64,000 bases of DNA, from contig WELA01003597.1 in the NCBI GenBank assembly GCA_009602735.1, forward strand, positions 600,682 through 664,681. The letters run 5' to 3'. Shown here one piece after another: positions 24,915 to 36,800 of this stretch. Numbering within the stretch: the first letter of the stretch is position 1; the number at the start of each line of letters is the position of its first letter. Source of the DNA: Mesotaenium endlicherianum (Eukaryota; Streptophyta; Zygnematophyceae; Zygnematales; Mesotaeniaceae). The notes beneath the pieces were generated by a model. That model did no database searches, was not told the origin of the DNA, and saw only the letters and a list, made by a program, of their open reading frames with translations. The position numbers and the translations under genes are program-made.

Positions 24915-27900
24915 GCCAGGAGCCTACCACCCCAAGACCCACTTCACGAGAAGGCAACACGCCAAGTGAGGTGGAGACCCCCGTTGAAGACGACGTTCCA
25001 GCCCCAATGAGTTTGAGAGGTTACCTTGGAGGAGAGAAGGTCCACATCTTGGTGGATAGCGGAGCTCAAGGCAACTTCATTGCTGCAGATTTTGCCACCA
25101 AGCACGGTATTACTATGCGAACTCTTGACCACGACGAGGAGATTATGATGCCCGATGGATTCTCCTATACTACCCCTTCCAAGAAGACGTACCCCTTGGC
25201 ACTCTCTATCAAGTCCTTCAAGGATAGAGTAGTGTTCTCCCCCATGCAATTGGGCAAGTACGACGTCATCCTAGGGACGCCTTGGTTGACCAAGCACAAC
25301 CCCCAAGTTGATTGGAGGACCGGTACTATCAAGATCAAGAATGACATCACTTCAAGAATCTGTATTTTGCGCGCAATCCAGAATATCCAGACCCAAGACA
25401 TCCAGAAGCCGGCACACGAGATACTATTGTCCGCCCTCCAACTCAAGAGACTTGTGAGGAAGGGACACGAGCTTCTTTTGGCCTTGATCACGCCAAAAGA
25501 CATCAAGAAAGACATCGAGAGTCAAGAAGGCAGCCCCGTTCCCAAGGAGATACAAGAAGTCTTAGAGGACTACAAAGAAGTGTTCTCCCCGGAATTGCCC
25601 AAGGGCCTACCCCCCAAAAGATTCGTAGACCACAAGATAGAGTTGGAGCCCGGAAGCAAGCCCATCTCTCGGCCTACGTTCAAAATGTCATACACGGAGC
25701 TAGACGAAGTCAAGAAGCAAATCAAGGAGCTACTGGAGCATGGCTTCATTCGACCTAGCAAGTCGCCATTTGGAGCCCCGGTGCTATTTGTCAAGAAGAA
25801 AGATGGTACCTTGAGGATGTGTGTGGACTATCGCGCCCTCAACAAGATCACCATCAAGAATCGATACCCGCTGCCGCGCATGGATGAGCTCATGGACCGG
25901 CTGGTTGGAGCCAAGTACTTCACGAAGATTGACTTACGGAGCGGCTACCACCAGATTCGCATCGCAGAACCGGACATAGAGAAGACGGCATTCAGGACAA
26001 GATATGGACATTTTGAGTTCATGGTCCTGCCATTTGGACTCACCAACGCGCCAGCAACTTTCATGACTATGATGAACACCATATTTCAGCCCATGTTGGA
26101 CAGATTTGTGGTGGTATTCATCGATGACATCCTTATCTACAGCAAGACCCTTGAAGAGCATGCGAGACACTTGAAAGAAGTCCTTGAAGTATTGAAGCAA
26201 AACAAGCTATTTGCGAAGGAGTCAAAGTGCGAGTTTGCCAAACAAGAAGTGGAGTTCCTAGGTCTCCACGTGACTGCTGATGGCATCAAGATGGACCCCA
26301 AGAAGACCACGGTGGTGGAGGAATGGCCAACCCCCACGACCAAGAAAGAACTCCAGTCATTCTTGGGATTTGCCAATTGGTACAGAAAATTCATCCAAGG
26401 CTTCTCGCACATAGCAGCCCCCCTGACAGATCTACTCAAGAAGGACAGGCTATATACATGGACCGAGAAAGAGGAAGAGGCATTTCAAGAGTTAAAGCGA
26501 AGATTGACCACATCCCCGGTGCTCACACTCCCAAGTCCAAACCCAGATTGGCCCTTCCACGTCATCACCGATGCATCTTCCTATGCAATAGGAGCAATCC
26601 TGCTTCAAGACCAAGGCAAGGGACTGCAGCCCATCGCCTACGAGTCAAGGAAGCTAAATCCAGCCGAGCAAAATTATACAACCACGGAGCGAGAGGCATT
26701 GGCGATTGTACATGCCTTGAAGGTTTGGCGCTGCTACGTTGAAGGACGCAAAGTACTGGTCACCACGGACCACGAGGCGTTAAAGCACCTCCAAACGCAG
26801 CCGTATCTCTCAAGGAGACAAGCAAGATGGAGCGGATACTTGCAACAATACAACATCACGATTCAGTACCAGCCCGGCAAGACAAACCCGGCTGACCCCC
26901 TCTCAAGACTGCAATTAAATGCAGTGATGGTATCCCTGAAGACAGATCTGGAAGCTCGATTTTCAGCCGCCTATGAAAGAGACCCTTACTACAAGAACGG
27001 AGAAGCAGCCTTGGACCCATGCAAGAAGCAAGAAGGCAATTATTGGGTGAGGCAAGATACGGGCCAGAGATGTGTTCCTAATGACATAGACCTCCGGCTC
27101 TTGCTTCTACGAGAAGCACACGACAACCCTCTTGGAGGACACTTTGGAATCCTAAGGACCACGGGCGTTCTAGCTAGGACTTATTGTTGGCCAGGCATGT
27201 CTAAGCAAGTCAAGGAGTACTGCAGGAGCTGTGACACATGCCAAAGAATCAAGCCATCATCGCAAAAGGCGGGAGGACTCCTCCAACCACTACCAATCCC
27301 CGAAAGACAATGGACGGACATCTCAATGGACCTTATCGTGGACTTGCCCGTGACACCTCGAGGCCATAATGCAATACTCACGGTGGTGGACAGACTTACC
27401 AAGATGGCTCATTTTATTCCCACGACGACTAAGGCTACAGCACCACAACTTGCAAGACTCATCTTTGACAACATCTTCCGACTCCATGGACTACCATCAA
27501 GAATTGTGTCAGATAGAGATCCAAGATTCACAAGCCATTTCTGGAAAAATCTCTTCAAGAACTTGGGTACATCGCTGGATATGTCTACTGCCTACCACCC
27601 ACAATCAGATGGGCAAACCGAGCGTATGAATCGTACCCTAAAGACCTCTCTAAAGGCCTACGTGTCTACCCTCGAGCAAGACTGGGACATGTACTTGACC
27701 CCCCTCGAGTTTGCCTACAACAACACTACGCAGGCCTCTACCCAAGAGTCCCCATTCTTCCTCAACTATGGCTTCCATCCGACCACGCCACTGAGCTTCA
27801 CGGCTGGCCATGATGAAGTACCTGCAGCCACAGATTTTATGGAGACATTAGAAGCAGCCCTTACAGCAGCGAAGAAAGCTCTACAACACGCGCAAGATGC

Positions 27901-28501
27901 TCAAGCAAGAGTGGCGAACAGATCCAGAAGAGAAATTACGTACAGAGTGGGTGACAACGTGTTACTATCATCCAAGAACATTCCCCTGAACAACAGGCCT
28001 GCCGGCAGCAAGTTTTCTCCCAAGTATTTGGGACCCTTCAAGATTATCCAGCAAGTCAACCCCGTTGCTTTCAAGCTAGAACTTCCCCAGACTATGCACA
28101 TCGACCCCGTATTCCACGCTTCCCTCTTCAAGCCATATGTGCAACCCGACAACAAGTTCCCAGGACGTGTGACAACCCCACCAGCCCCAACAATAGTGGA
28201 TGATCATTTGGAGTACGAAGTGGAAGACATAGTGGCTATGAGAAATTTCAGGAGACAGCAGCAATACTTGATCAAGTGGAAAGGATATCCAGATTCGGAG
28301 AATAGTTGGGTGGCGGCGCACTACCTTGACAAAGTTCAGAGAAAGTTGAAGCGCTTCCATGCCGCCAACCCCCATCTTGGACCAGCCCCAAGTCTCTCTA
28401 CTAGAAGCCCGAAGACTTCAGGGAGGCAGCCTGCCACCATCAAGAAGCAGCAGAAGACCCCTTGGAGGCAGCCTGCAAGAACAAGAAAGAGGAAAAATTG
28501 A
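24836..28501 (+). CDS. family I pol: protease, RT, RNase H, integrase, chromodomain
   Basis: A long open frame overlapping gag by about 80 bases in another frame. The order is protease (VDSGAQ near residue 74), reverse transcriptase (FIDDIL near 427), RNase H (ITDASS near 576), the integrase zinc-binding region (residues ~760-805, ending CDTCQ), the DDE core from about residue 830, and a C-terminal chromodomain (about 1125-1175, [15 protein letters not shown]). The chromodomain places it among plant-type chromoviruses. Confidence 0.95.
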   Translation: MLLLQGKGPSCTFMPQKVVKKRTAPVGQEPTTPRPTSREGNTPSEVETPVEDDVPAPMSLRGYLGGEKVHILVDSGAQGNFIAADFATKHGITMRTLDHDEEIMMPDGFSYTTPSKKTYPLALSIKSFKDRVVFSPMQLGKYDVILGTPWLTKHNPQVDWRTGTIKIKNDITSRICILRAIQNIQTQDIQKPAHEILLSALQLKRLVRKGHELLLALITPKDIKKDIESQEGSPVPKEIQEVLEDYKEVFSPELPKGLPPKRFVDHKIELEPGSKPISRPTFKMSYTELDEVKKQIKELLEHGFIRPSKSPFGAPVLFVKKKDGTLRMCVDYRALNKITIKNRYPLPRMDELMDRLVGAKYFTKIDLRSGYHQIRIAEPDIEKTAFRTRYGHFEFMVLPFGLTNAPATFMTMMNTIFQPMLDRFVVVFIDDILIYSKTLEEHARHLKEVLEVLKQNKLFAKESKCEFAKQEVEFLGLHVTADGIKMDPKKTTVVEEWPTPTTKKELQSFLGFANWYRKFIQGFSHIAAPLTDLLKKDRLYTWTEKEEEAFQELKRRLTTSPVLTLPSPNPDWPFHVITDASSYAIGAILLQDQGKGLQPIAYESRKLNPAEQNYTTTEREALAIVHALKVWRCYVEGRKVLVTTDHEALKHLQTQPYLSRRQARWSGYLQQYNITIQYQPGKTNPADPLSRLQLNAVMVSLKTDLEARFSAAYERDPYYKNGEAALDPCKKQEGNYWVRQDTGQRCVPNDIDLRLLLLREAHDNPLGGHFGILRTTGVLARTYCWPGMSKQVKEYCRSCDTCQRIKPSSQKAGGLLQPLPIPERQWTDISMDLIVDLPVTPRGHNAILTVVDRLTKMAHFIPTTTKATAPQLARLIFDNIFRLHGLPSRIVSDRDPRFTSHFWKNLFKNLGTSLDMSTAYHPQSDGQTERMNRTLKTSLKAYVSTLEQDWDMYLTPLEFAYNNTTQASTQESPFFLNYGFHPTTPLSFTAGHDEVPAATDFMETLEAALTAAKKALQHAQDAQARVANRSRREITYRVGDNVLLSSKNIPLNNRPAGSKFSPKYLGPFKIIQQVNPVAFKLELPQTMHIDPVFHASLFKPYVQPDNKFPGRVTTPPAPTIVDDHLEYEVEDIVAMRNFRRQQQYLIKWKGYPDSENSWVAAHYLDKVQRKLKRFHAANPHLGPAPSLSTRSPKTSGRQPATIKKQQKTPWRQPARTRKRKN

Positions 28502-29270
28502 CATTAGACACTCTTCTCTTCTCGCAGTTTCTGGACAGAAAACTAAAACTGCTACTGGTAATAGGTCTCTGCATAATAAATTCTGAAAATTTACCTGGCT
28601 GTAGTCCATGAGTAGCCGGTCATTTAGAGTCCAAGTTTGCTCAATTTGGAGCACTGGTGAGAGAGATATGATGCTCTAAGTAGAAGGGGGTCAGGCTGCT
28701 GGCATTGTTAGGACAGAATATGCCTTCTGACATTGTGCCCTCCCCTGAACTTGGAATGCTCTGAAACTCAAGACTCTGGTAGAACATCTTACAGCGCCCA
28801 GTTTGAGACTTAGTTTGCAGAATTTGGAGAAGTATAGAAGGACTTATGATTTTCAGAAGTTTCTGCACAGATTTGGAGGAGTGCCTACTCTCTCAGCTCT
28901 CAACGACAGTCCAGAAGTTAGAATGCTCTCAAATTTGGTGACCCAGTAGAGTTCTTTGACGCGGTCCGTCTGGCACCCAAACTTTTAGATTTGAAGCAGT
29001 TCTATGGCCGCTATGAATTTTTGAATTTGTGGCAGATTCTGGGCCAACTTGTACAATTTCCTTTATCATTAAGGAGTAGGCTAGCCAATAAGGTCACACC
29101 ACCTACGACCTTGCCTAGTCTACCTTACATGTGTCGCACCTGACTTGGCGCCTTTGACTAGTCCTCTTCACATGTGTGGCATCTGACTTGAAACTGTTGA
29201 CTAGTTTGCTCCACATGTGTAAGACCTGGCTTGACGCGCCGAGACGTCGCTTTTTCTATCGGGGGGGTGA

Positions 29271-29773
29271 TGTAGTGATTTGAGTTATTATATATTAGTT
29301 TGCATATATTTTAATGTTTTCAAATATATTTGGAGTAGTATTGTGTGGAGTCAAGTGTGAATAGGTACTCTAGTAACTTGGTTCATGTCCTTTGAACCTT
29401 CCAAGGCATTTTCGAAGTTAGAGGAAAGACCTAGAAGAACTCCATGTGGCAAAAGTCAAATGTGCCATTTTTAGGTCAAAAGGACATGTGTACATTATTC
29501 TAGAAAGAGGTGGCAAATTTTGGGATGTGTTGGGTGCCAACACATCAACATACACTGTCCTAGAAATTACTTATGTAACAAGTATATATACAAGAGCTAG
29601 AACATAGAAAGACATTCGAGAATCACTCTTGTACTTGCCAAAATCCAGAAATATATTAACTTTCAAGAAGCCATCTCTCTTTCAAGAAGCTACCACTTGT
29701 GTTCAAAGATCCTTGTCTTGAATAGATAAAGTATTCTGTTTTACTAAGTACTTTATCTATCTGTTTCACTACA
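29271..29773 (+). repeat. family I internal (second) LTR
   Basis: 503 bp, about six differences from 23094-23596. It is preceded by a polypurine run (GGGGGGG at 29261-29267) and followed by the same primer-binding site and leader as the first unit. Confidence 0.95.
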
Positions 29774-30345
29774 GTGGTATCGGAGCTAGGCACTTTGGTA
29801 GCACAAGAAGATGGCCGATCCTCAAGACCAACAGCAAGCTTTCGAAGGAAGCCCTTCCTCTCCAAGACACCCTCCTCCAGCGCCGATGGGAGAGCCCACT
29901 CAAGAAAATCTGCAACAACAAGAAGCACCACAAGGAGGAGCACACCCTCCTCCAGCGTCGATGGGAGAGCCTACTCAAGGAAATCTCCAACAACAAGAAG
30001 CACCACAAGGAGGAGCACCGTCAAATCCCGTGGCAGCCGCTATAGCAAAGTTGACCCCACCACAAGGAGTTCCCGCAAATGAGTGGGCAGCCTTCCTAAT
30101 GACCGTCCACAACCAAGTGGGCTTGGCCACCTATGAAGCAACCGTGCAAGCGTCAAGAGAAGCTATGGCTGCCATGGTTGCCCCTATTGCGAGCAATGCT
30201 CAAAATCCAGCCCCGGCTCAAGCGCCTCCACAAGAGCCAACGAGAGCAAGGAAACTCATCAAGCCCGGCAAACCCGACACTTTCAACCCCGGGAAAGGTG
30301 CCAACCTGAATTTCACTAAGTACTTTATCAATCTGTTTCACTACA
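29774..30345 (+). mobile_element. partial second unit: leader, gag start and LTR end
   Basis: 29774-30313 repeats 23597-24136 without a visible difference, starting with the primer-binding site and the gag ATG at 29811. The last ~32 bp (CACTAAGTACTTTATC..CACTACA) match an LTR end with two differences and abut the right target duplication. It is a fossil fragment of a second tandem unit. Confidence 0.9.
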
Positions 30346-30350
30346 ACTGC
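30346..30350. repeat. target-site duplication ACTGC, right copy
   Basis: Directly follows the terminal ACTACA of the LTR end at 30345 and matches 23089-23093. Confidence 0.9.
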
Positions 30351-30872
30351 TGTCTGTTATTTCCTCAGAAAGTTGCATTATGCAAGAGGTAGCAGCCAAA
30401 TACGACGTCTACCTGCCCAATAATTCTTGTCCTGTGGATTGATGTGTGCCCACTGGGTTTTTGGCCCACTCTAATTTGTCACACGTCATAAAATCGAAAA
30501 CAATTCACGTGGCTTTTTTTGATAACAATGATAGAAGTTGTACTTCCCAGTACTTCCATCTTGGATACCTGAACTCTTTAAATATAGGCTTGATTTCATT
30601 GCTTGTGAGGTAGGGAAACACATTTTCAACCACCTAAAATCGTCGACTTACAGCACCACACGTATTCACGAAAATGAGGTAAGCGCCACCTACACTTCCA
30701 ACTAATTCCAAGTAAAATGTCTCCATTGGTACCTCAGCTAGTTAATTATAGACTCTTTTGCTGCTCCCTAAATTAGTTACAATGTTAACACACTTCCTTT
30801 ACCAACTTATATCGCGAATGTATTTGTAGGCACGTCATGGCTAAAGACAATGGCCTCTTGTTGACTTGACAA
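30351..30872. promoter_or_regulatory. former shared upstream region of two divergent host genes
   Basis: Before the family I insertion this ~0.5 kb separated the minus-strand gene ending its 5' side at 23066 from the plus-strand gene beginning near 30873. It could be a bidirectional promoter. TTTAAATATAGG at 30578 is a TATA-like candidate. An ATGAG followed at once by a donor-like GTAAGC (30674-30685) might be a tiny first exon. All of this is inference. Confidence 0.35.
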
Positions 30873-33800
30873 GGTATTGGAGGATGTTAGACGTGTGTTT
30901 TTGCAACTCACTGTCCTGCAAAATGAAGGAAAGTCATCGATAGGGCTGAAAGATGATGCCTCGGCCAATGCTATGCAAAAAACGCAAATGCAACTTTACG
31001 AGGATAGCTTGGAGAAGACTTTCCTGCAAGAAAAGATAGCGACATTAGAGGGAATCCTTGTAGCACGTTGCAAGCACGAGAGTAACTATTGTAAAGAGAA
31101 ACAACAAGAGTTGGCCAAGGAAAACATTGCCCTCAAGGTGGAGAGAAACTCACTCGTTGAATAAAATTTCACTCTTTAAGGGGCATACAAATTGCCGTAC
31201 TGATTGCAATCGGCCTTATTTCAACAGGCAAAATGTAGTTCTCAGGGAACTCAGTCATCAATTGTTATTGAAGGACTCACAGGGTGTTGAAGACAGGGAA
31301 AAGTCAACTGTGCTTCATTTGAACTCCTTGAGCTGTGCCCAAGAACCACCACAGGCACCACAAGCACCACTAGCAGGCACGCTAGAGGCAGTACATGCTA
31401 TCAAGCGCGCCCCTAAATCACCCAAAACGTATGCTGTGGACATGCCAGTTGCTTCCGCCAATGTAAGCAACCATACTCGCATACTCTTATATCGCACCTT
31501 TTTCTGGCTTCTTATTATTTGAGTGCATGTATCTTAAAGAAGGCCTTTGTTTGGTCTACAATACTCTGAGTTTATATGTTATGCTAGGATGTTAATTATC
31601 ATGCCCAGCCCCACTCTCCTTGTCAGTGCGCCTAGAGGAACCCCTTCCCGCCTACTCTTTATGCATTCTCCCTCTTCATTCGCACTTCTCCTTGCTGTCA
31701 GCAACTGTCAGACAAAATGGTGTGTAATAAATAAGTATATTAGTTGATATGATATTCATTTAAATATAATAGTTAATTAAGTTCAGCCTGCTCAACTCTA
31801 GTTAATAATCAGTCTGCCGGACTTTATATTTAATATCAGTTTAATGACTCGGCCCAAAGCAGCAGGCTGAAGTCAACTTAAGTCAGCTTGCTGACACATT
31901 CTTTGACAGCCAGCTGACTTCCGTACTTGGTAGCAGTGAACTGCCTCGATATGCATCTAAGTGTGGTATGCTAGATGAATCGCCAAATGACATCCCTATG
32001 ATGGATGGCGATTCGGGATGATGGGAGATGGCGGTGGATTTGGTTAACCGAGGTCCTACCAACGTGGTTAACTCCCGGGTAGGCGGTGCCATCGCACTGA
32101 CCGTTGAACAGTAAACTCATTCCATGTACATATGCTAGGCATTACTCTCGAGTTCGGCATTTGGAAACAAGGCCAACTCTCTTGTACAGCTTACTAAGAG
32201 CGATCTGAATCCAAGGCGAGAAGCCATTGATACGCACTGTCTTTTAACCTTGCTTATGTATGAGTTTACTGATTTGCATTATTGATGCTAGTTTACTCGC
32301 ATTTGACTTACGAGTTTTATTCACTGCTAGTGTGTTGTCCTTTGCCGTTAAACCAAGTAACGGAAAATACCATAAAGATTACTTGCTGATATAAATATCT
32401 TCATTAATTGTTAATTGCCTATTTGGTAAGTCGATTCATTTCAGTGGTATCGGAGCAGTTATCACAGTCTTCTTTGTATGGTAAGGACAAGGTCTCAAAC
32501 TAGCAACTCCCGAGGCATGGAGAACCAGGATAAGGAGAATGTCGAAAACCAGGCGGAAAGCCATGTAGCGGGAAACCTTACCTATTCTGAAGCAGTAGCA
32601 GATACTGCAGCTAGGGAGGCTGCAGATGAGGCAACTGCTATTGCCGTTGTCGCAGCACAGCAAGCTCAGGAGGAGAGAGCCAGGCTAGAAGCTGAACAAG
32701 TAGTAAAGGCCGCTGAAGATACAGAAAGGAGGGAAAGACAGCCAGCTGACGAGCGCACTGTCGAGGAACTCATGGCATCAAGGACCAATGTTCTGAACCC
32801 ACCTCCTGCTGTACAACTCAATGTACCCCTAGGTCAAATACGTGACCGACTGAATGCGGCAGGAATTGCTGCTGCAGGAGCAAGAGGGATTGTTGAGGAC
32901 ACTACTCAGCGAGTAGAGGTCAATACTGCTGCTGCATTTGCTAATCTACCACCCCAGACTGTAGACTTGGGAGCATTGTTCGTTCGGATGCAGTCGCAAA
33001 TGGCGACCATGTATCAGTCCCAACAAGAGGACAAAAGAATCATAATGTCCCTACAGCGGGACAGAGACCAACTGGGGTCTCAAACCACTAGTGGTGGTGG
33101 CCGAGGGCCTAGTAAGCCCAAGCCGAAACCTCCCCAGGAATATGATCCTGAGGGAAACAGAAAATATTANNNNNNNNNNNNNNNNNNNNNNNNNNNNNNN
33201 NNNNNNNNNNNNNNNNNNNNNNNNNNNNNNNNNNNNNNNNNNNNNNNNNNNNNNNNNNNNNNNNNNNNNNNNNNNNNNNNNNNNNNNNNNNNNNNNNNNN
33301 NNNNNNNNNNNNNNNNNNNNNNNNNNNNNNNNNNNNNNNNNNNNNNNNNNNNNNNNNNNNNNNNNNNNNNNNNNNNNNNNNNNNNNNNNNNNNNNNNNNN
33401 NNNNNNNNNNNNNNNNNNNNNNNNNNNNNNNNNNNNNNNNNNNNNNNNNNNNNNNNNNNNNNNNNNNNNNNNNNNNNNNNNNNNNNNNNNNNNNNNNNNN
33501 NNNNNNNNNNNNNNNNNNNNNNNNNNNNNNNNNNNNNNNNNNNNNNNNNNNNNNNNNNNNNNNNNNNNNNNNNNNNNNNNNNNNNNNNNNNNNNNNNNNN
33601 NNNNNNNNNNNNNNNNNNNNNNNNNNNNNNNNNNNNNNNNNNNNNNNNNNNNNNNNNNNNNNNNNNNNNNNNNNNNNNNNNNNNNNNNNNNNNNNNNNNN
33701 NNNNNNNNNNNNNNNNNNNNNNNNNNNNNNNNNNNNNNNNNNNNNNNNNNNNNNNNNNNNNNNNNNNNNNNNNNNNNNNNNNNNNNNNNNNNNAAGACAG

Positions 33801-36800
33801 TCCCCCCTATCCTACTGCATTGCATGATTGCAGGTAGGAAGGTGAGGGCATTTGTTGACGGAGGGGCGTCGCATACTTTTATCCACAAGGACTTACTTAA
33901 GCGGCTAAGGCTGCCTACTGTCACCCAAGGGAATAGAAAAAATATTCCTTGGAGATGCCTCAAGTATCCCGAGAGGAGTTATAACCAAGCCTATTGAGGT
34001 CCAGTTAGGTTCTGGCATTGCAGTTCTAACTAAAACGCTTACATTTGAGGTACTCAACACTGGCTTTTATGATCTCGTGCTAGGCAGGTCCTGGCTTAAT
34101 AGACATCAAGCTGAAGTGTGTTGGAGCAGAGGTACAGTTAAAGTGAGAGGAGTTCGTCAAAAGCTGGAACCGGAAGGAAGACAGAATGTTCTGTCTGCTG
34201 CTAAGAGAGGTACCTTCTCAACCTGAAGAAGTGGTTGAGGAAAAGGTGAGCCCTCCGGAGCACCCTACTACTGCAAAAATTGTTGCTCAGTACACGGATG
34301 TATTTAATATGCCTCCAGGACTACCCCCTAAGAGGGAAGTAGATCATGATTGATTTATTACCTGGTAGTCAACCACCCTGGCAACGCACGTATGGCTTGT
34401 CTTATGTGGAGAGCGAAGAGTTGAAAACACAGATTGCAGAGCTTGAGGAAAATGGTTATATTTCTCCCAGTAAATCACCGTACGGCGCACCCATCCTATT
34501 TGTTAAGAAAAAGGATGGCAGTATGCGGATGTGTGTGGATTACAGAGTCCTGAATAGAATTACAGTAAAGAACAAGTATGCTTTACCGAAAATTGAGGAC
34601 TTGCTTGATACCCTGTCTGGTGCTAAGGTGTTCACTAAGATAGATCTCAAGAGTGGTTATCATCAAATCAGAATTGCTGAGGGGGATGAACACAAGACTG
34701 CTTTCCGCACACGTTATGGACACTATGAGTTCAACGTGATGCCCTTTGGACTGACTAATGCTCTCGCTACCTTCATGGGTGCTATGAGTGACATTTTCAG
34801 ACCATATTTGGATAAGTTTGTGCAAGTTTTCCTGGATGATAGTTTAATTTTCTCTAAAGATGAAGCTCAGCACACTGAACACTCAAAAATAGTCCTGGAC
34901 AATTTGCGGAAAAATCACTTATATGCTAAAATGAGCAAGTGTGATTTCTTTAAGGAAAGTATTGAATTCTTAGGCCACGTTGTCAGTAAAGAGGGCATCA
35001 GTGTGGATCCTAAGAAAGTCCAGACCATAAGGGACTTGCCAGTACCACAGTCTGTCTCTGAAGTTAGATCCTTCCTCGGGTTGGCTAACTACTTTAGGAA
35101 ATTTATTGAGAATTATTCCACAAAGGCCAGTAAACTGACTGACCTTACTAAGAAAGACATCGGGTACGTGTGGGGGGAAGAGCAGCGGGCTGCCTTCCAG
35201 ACTCTTAAAGATGCCCTTTGTTCTGCCCCAGTGCTAGCCGTGTATGACCCCAGCAAACCGGTGCAGGTGGTTACTGATGCCTCTGATTTTGCCATGGGTG
35301 CTATTTTGTTGCAGCCTGCTGACAAAACCACAAAGGATGGTAAGGTACGGCAGGAGTGGCATCCTGTGTTGCATGAGTATGAAATTTTATCCAGCGGAGA
35401 TTAATTACTCAGTGCATGATAAAGAGCTGCTAGCTATCATTCATGTACTCAAACAGTGGAGAGCATACTTACATGGTAAAGCTTTTAAGGTGATTACAGA
35501 TCATCTAGCTCTGACCCACTTTCAGAAGAAGTCCAAGCTGTCGAGGAGGGAGAACCGCTGGAGCCAGATGCTGGAGCAGTTCCAAGTCCAGATCGACTAC
35601 AAACCAGGGAAGTTGAATCTTGCTGATGCACTCTCTAGAAGACCTGACTTGCAAGAAAGGATCTTTAGTCAGCATGCTGTAGATAAAGTCTTGTGTGCAC
35701 TCACTTCACTAAAGGTGAAAAAGTCCTTCCTTGACCAACTTAGGAAAGCCTACCTTTCTAAACCCTAAACCCTAAACCCTAAACATTTGAGCCCAGCCCC
35801 ACTACTGGAGTGTGTCGTGCTACTGCACTCGGGTATAAGCTCAAGGGAGGGGTCTGGGTGAATGAAACCACTTCAGGCAGGTTGAAGCTGGTCATTCCTA
35901 ACGACTTGGAAATAAGGTCTCTCTTACTGAGTCAAGCTCATGACAGTCTCCTGGGTGGACATTTGGGGCAGGCCAAAACTGTTGGCAAACTGGCAAAACA
36001 TTATCATTGGGAGGGGTTACCCCGGGAGGTCTTGAAATATGTCAAGTCCTGTGACCAGTGTTAGAGAAATAAGTCTCGGCACACACCACCCGGAGGTCTT
36101 TTGCAACCGCTACNTTTGCAGCCGCTGCCCATCCCAGCTGGACGCTGGGAAACTATCTCCATGGACTGGGTGGTCTCACTACCAAGAACTGCCAATGGGC
36201 ATGATTCAGTACTGGTAGTCGTGGATAAACTGACAAAAATGGTCAATTTTATCCCCACAACTGTCAAAGTGACTGCAATCGAAACAGCGAGACAGTTCTA
36301 CAACCATGTAGTATGCCAACATGGGCTCCCTTCTAATATCATCTCAGACAGAGACTCAAAATTCACCTCTAAGTTCTGGAGAGCTTTAATGGGGTTAATG
36401 GGAGTCAAACAGCTGCTCAGCACAGCAAACCACCCTCAGACTGATGGGCAGACTGAAAGAACTAACCGAGTTCTGCAGGAGGTGCTGAGAGCATATATTA
36501 ACCAAAAACGAGATAATTGGGATGACCTGTTGCCTCAAATTCAGTTTGCGGTCAACAGTGCGGTGCACGCGTCAACGGGCAAGACTCCTTTTGAACTCAG
36601 CCTGGGTAGAGTCCCTAAGTCTCGTTTAGATGTACTGGGGGAGTCTTTAACTTGCCCTGAAGGGATTGACAACCGGGTCTCCCTCCAGTTAACTCAGGAG
36701 TTTGCTGCACCCTGTCAGAAGTCCAACAAAACCTGCACAACGCCCAAGAAAACCAACAAAAATACGCTAATCAACACCGTCGGGAACTGACATTTTCCAA

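Larger units (their letters stand above)
23094..30345 (+). mobile_element. young Ty3/gypsy chromovirus, composite with a partial second unit (family I)
   Basis: The order is LTR (23094-23596), gag, pol with a chromodomain, polypurine run, LTR (29271-29773), then a second leader and gag 5' part (29774-30313) and a short LTR end (about 30314-30345). The whole block is flanked by the 5-bp duplication ACTGC (23089-23093 and 30346-30350), so it behaves as one insertion. The first unit looks whole; the second is partial. The two full LTRs differ at about six of 503 positions, and the repeated gag start is identical by eye to the first. Both point to a recent origin. Relatives of Ty3 express pol by frameshifting or read-through, and gag and pol overlap in different frames here. 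Confidence 0.95.

Noticed and set aside
33091-33963. Open frames crossing the N gap on both strands
   Set aside because: Ns never create stops, so the frames are artefacts.
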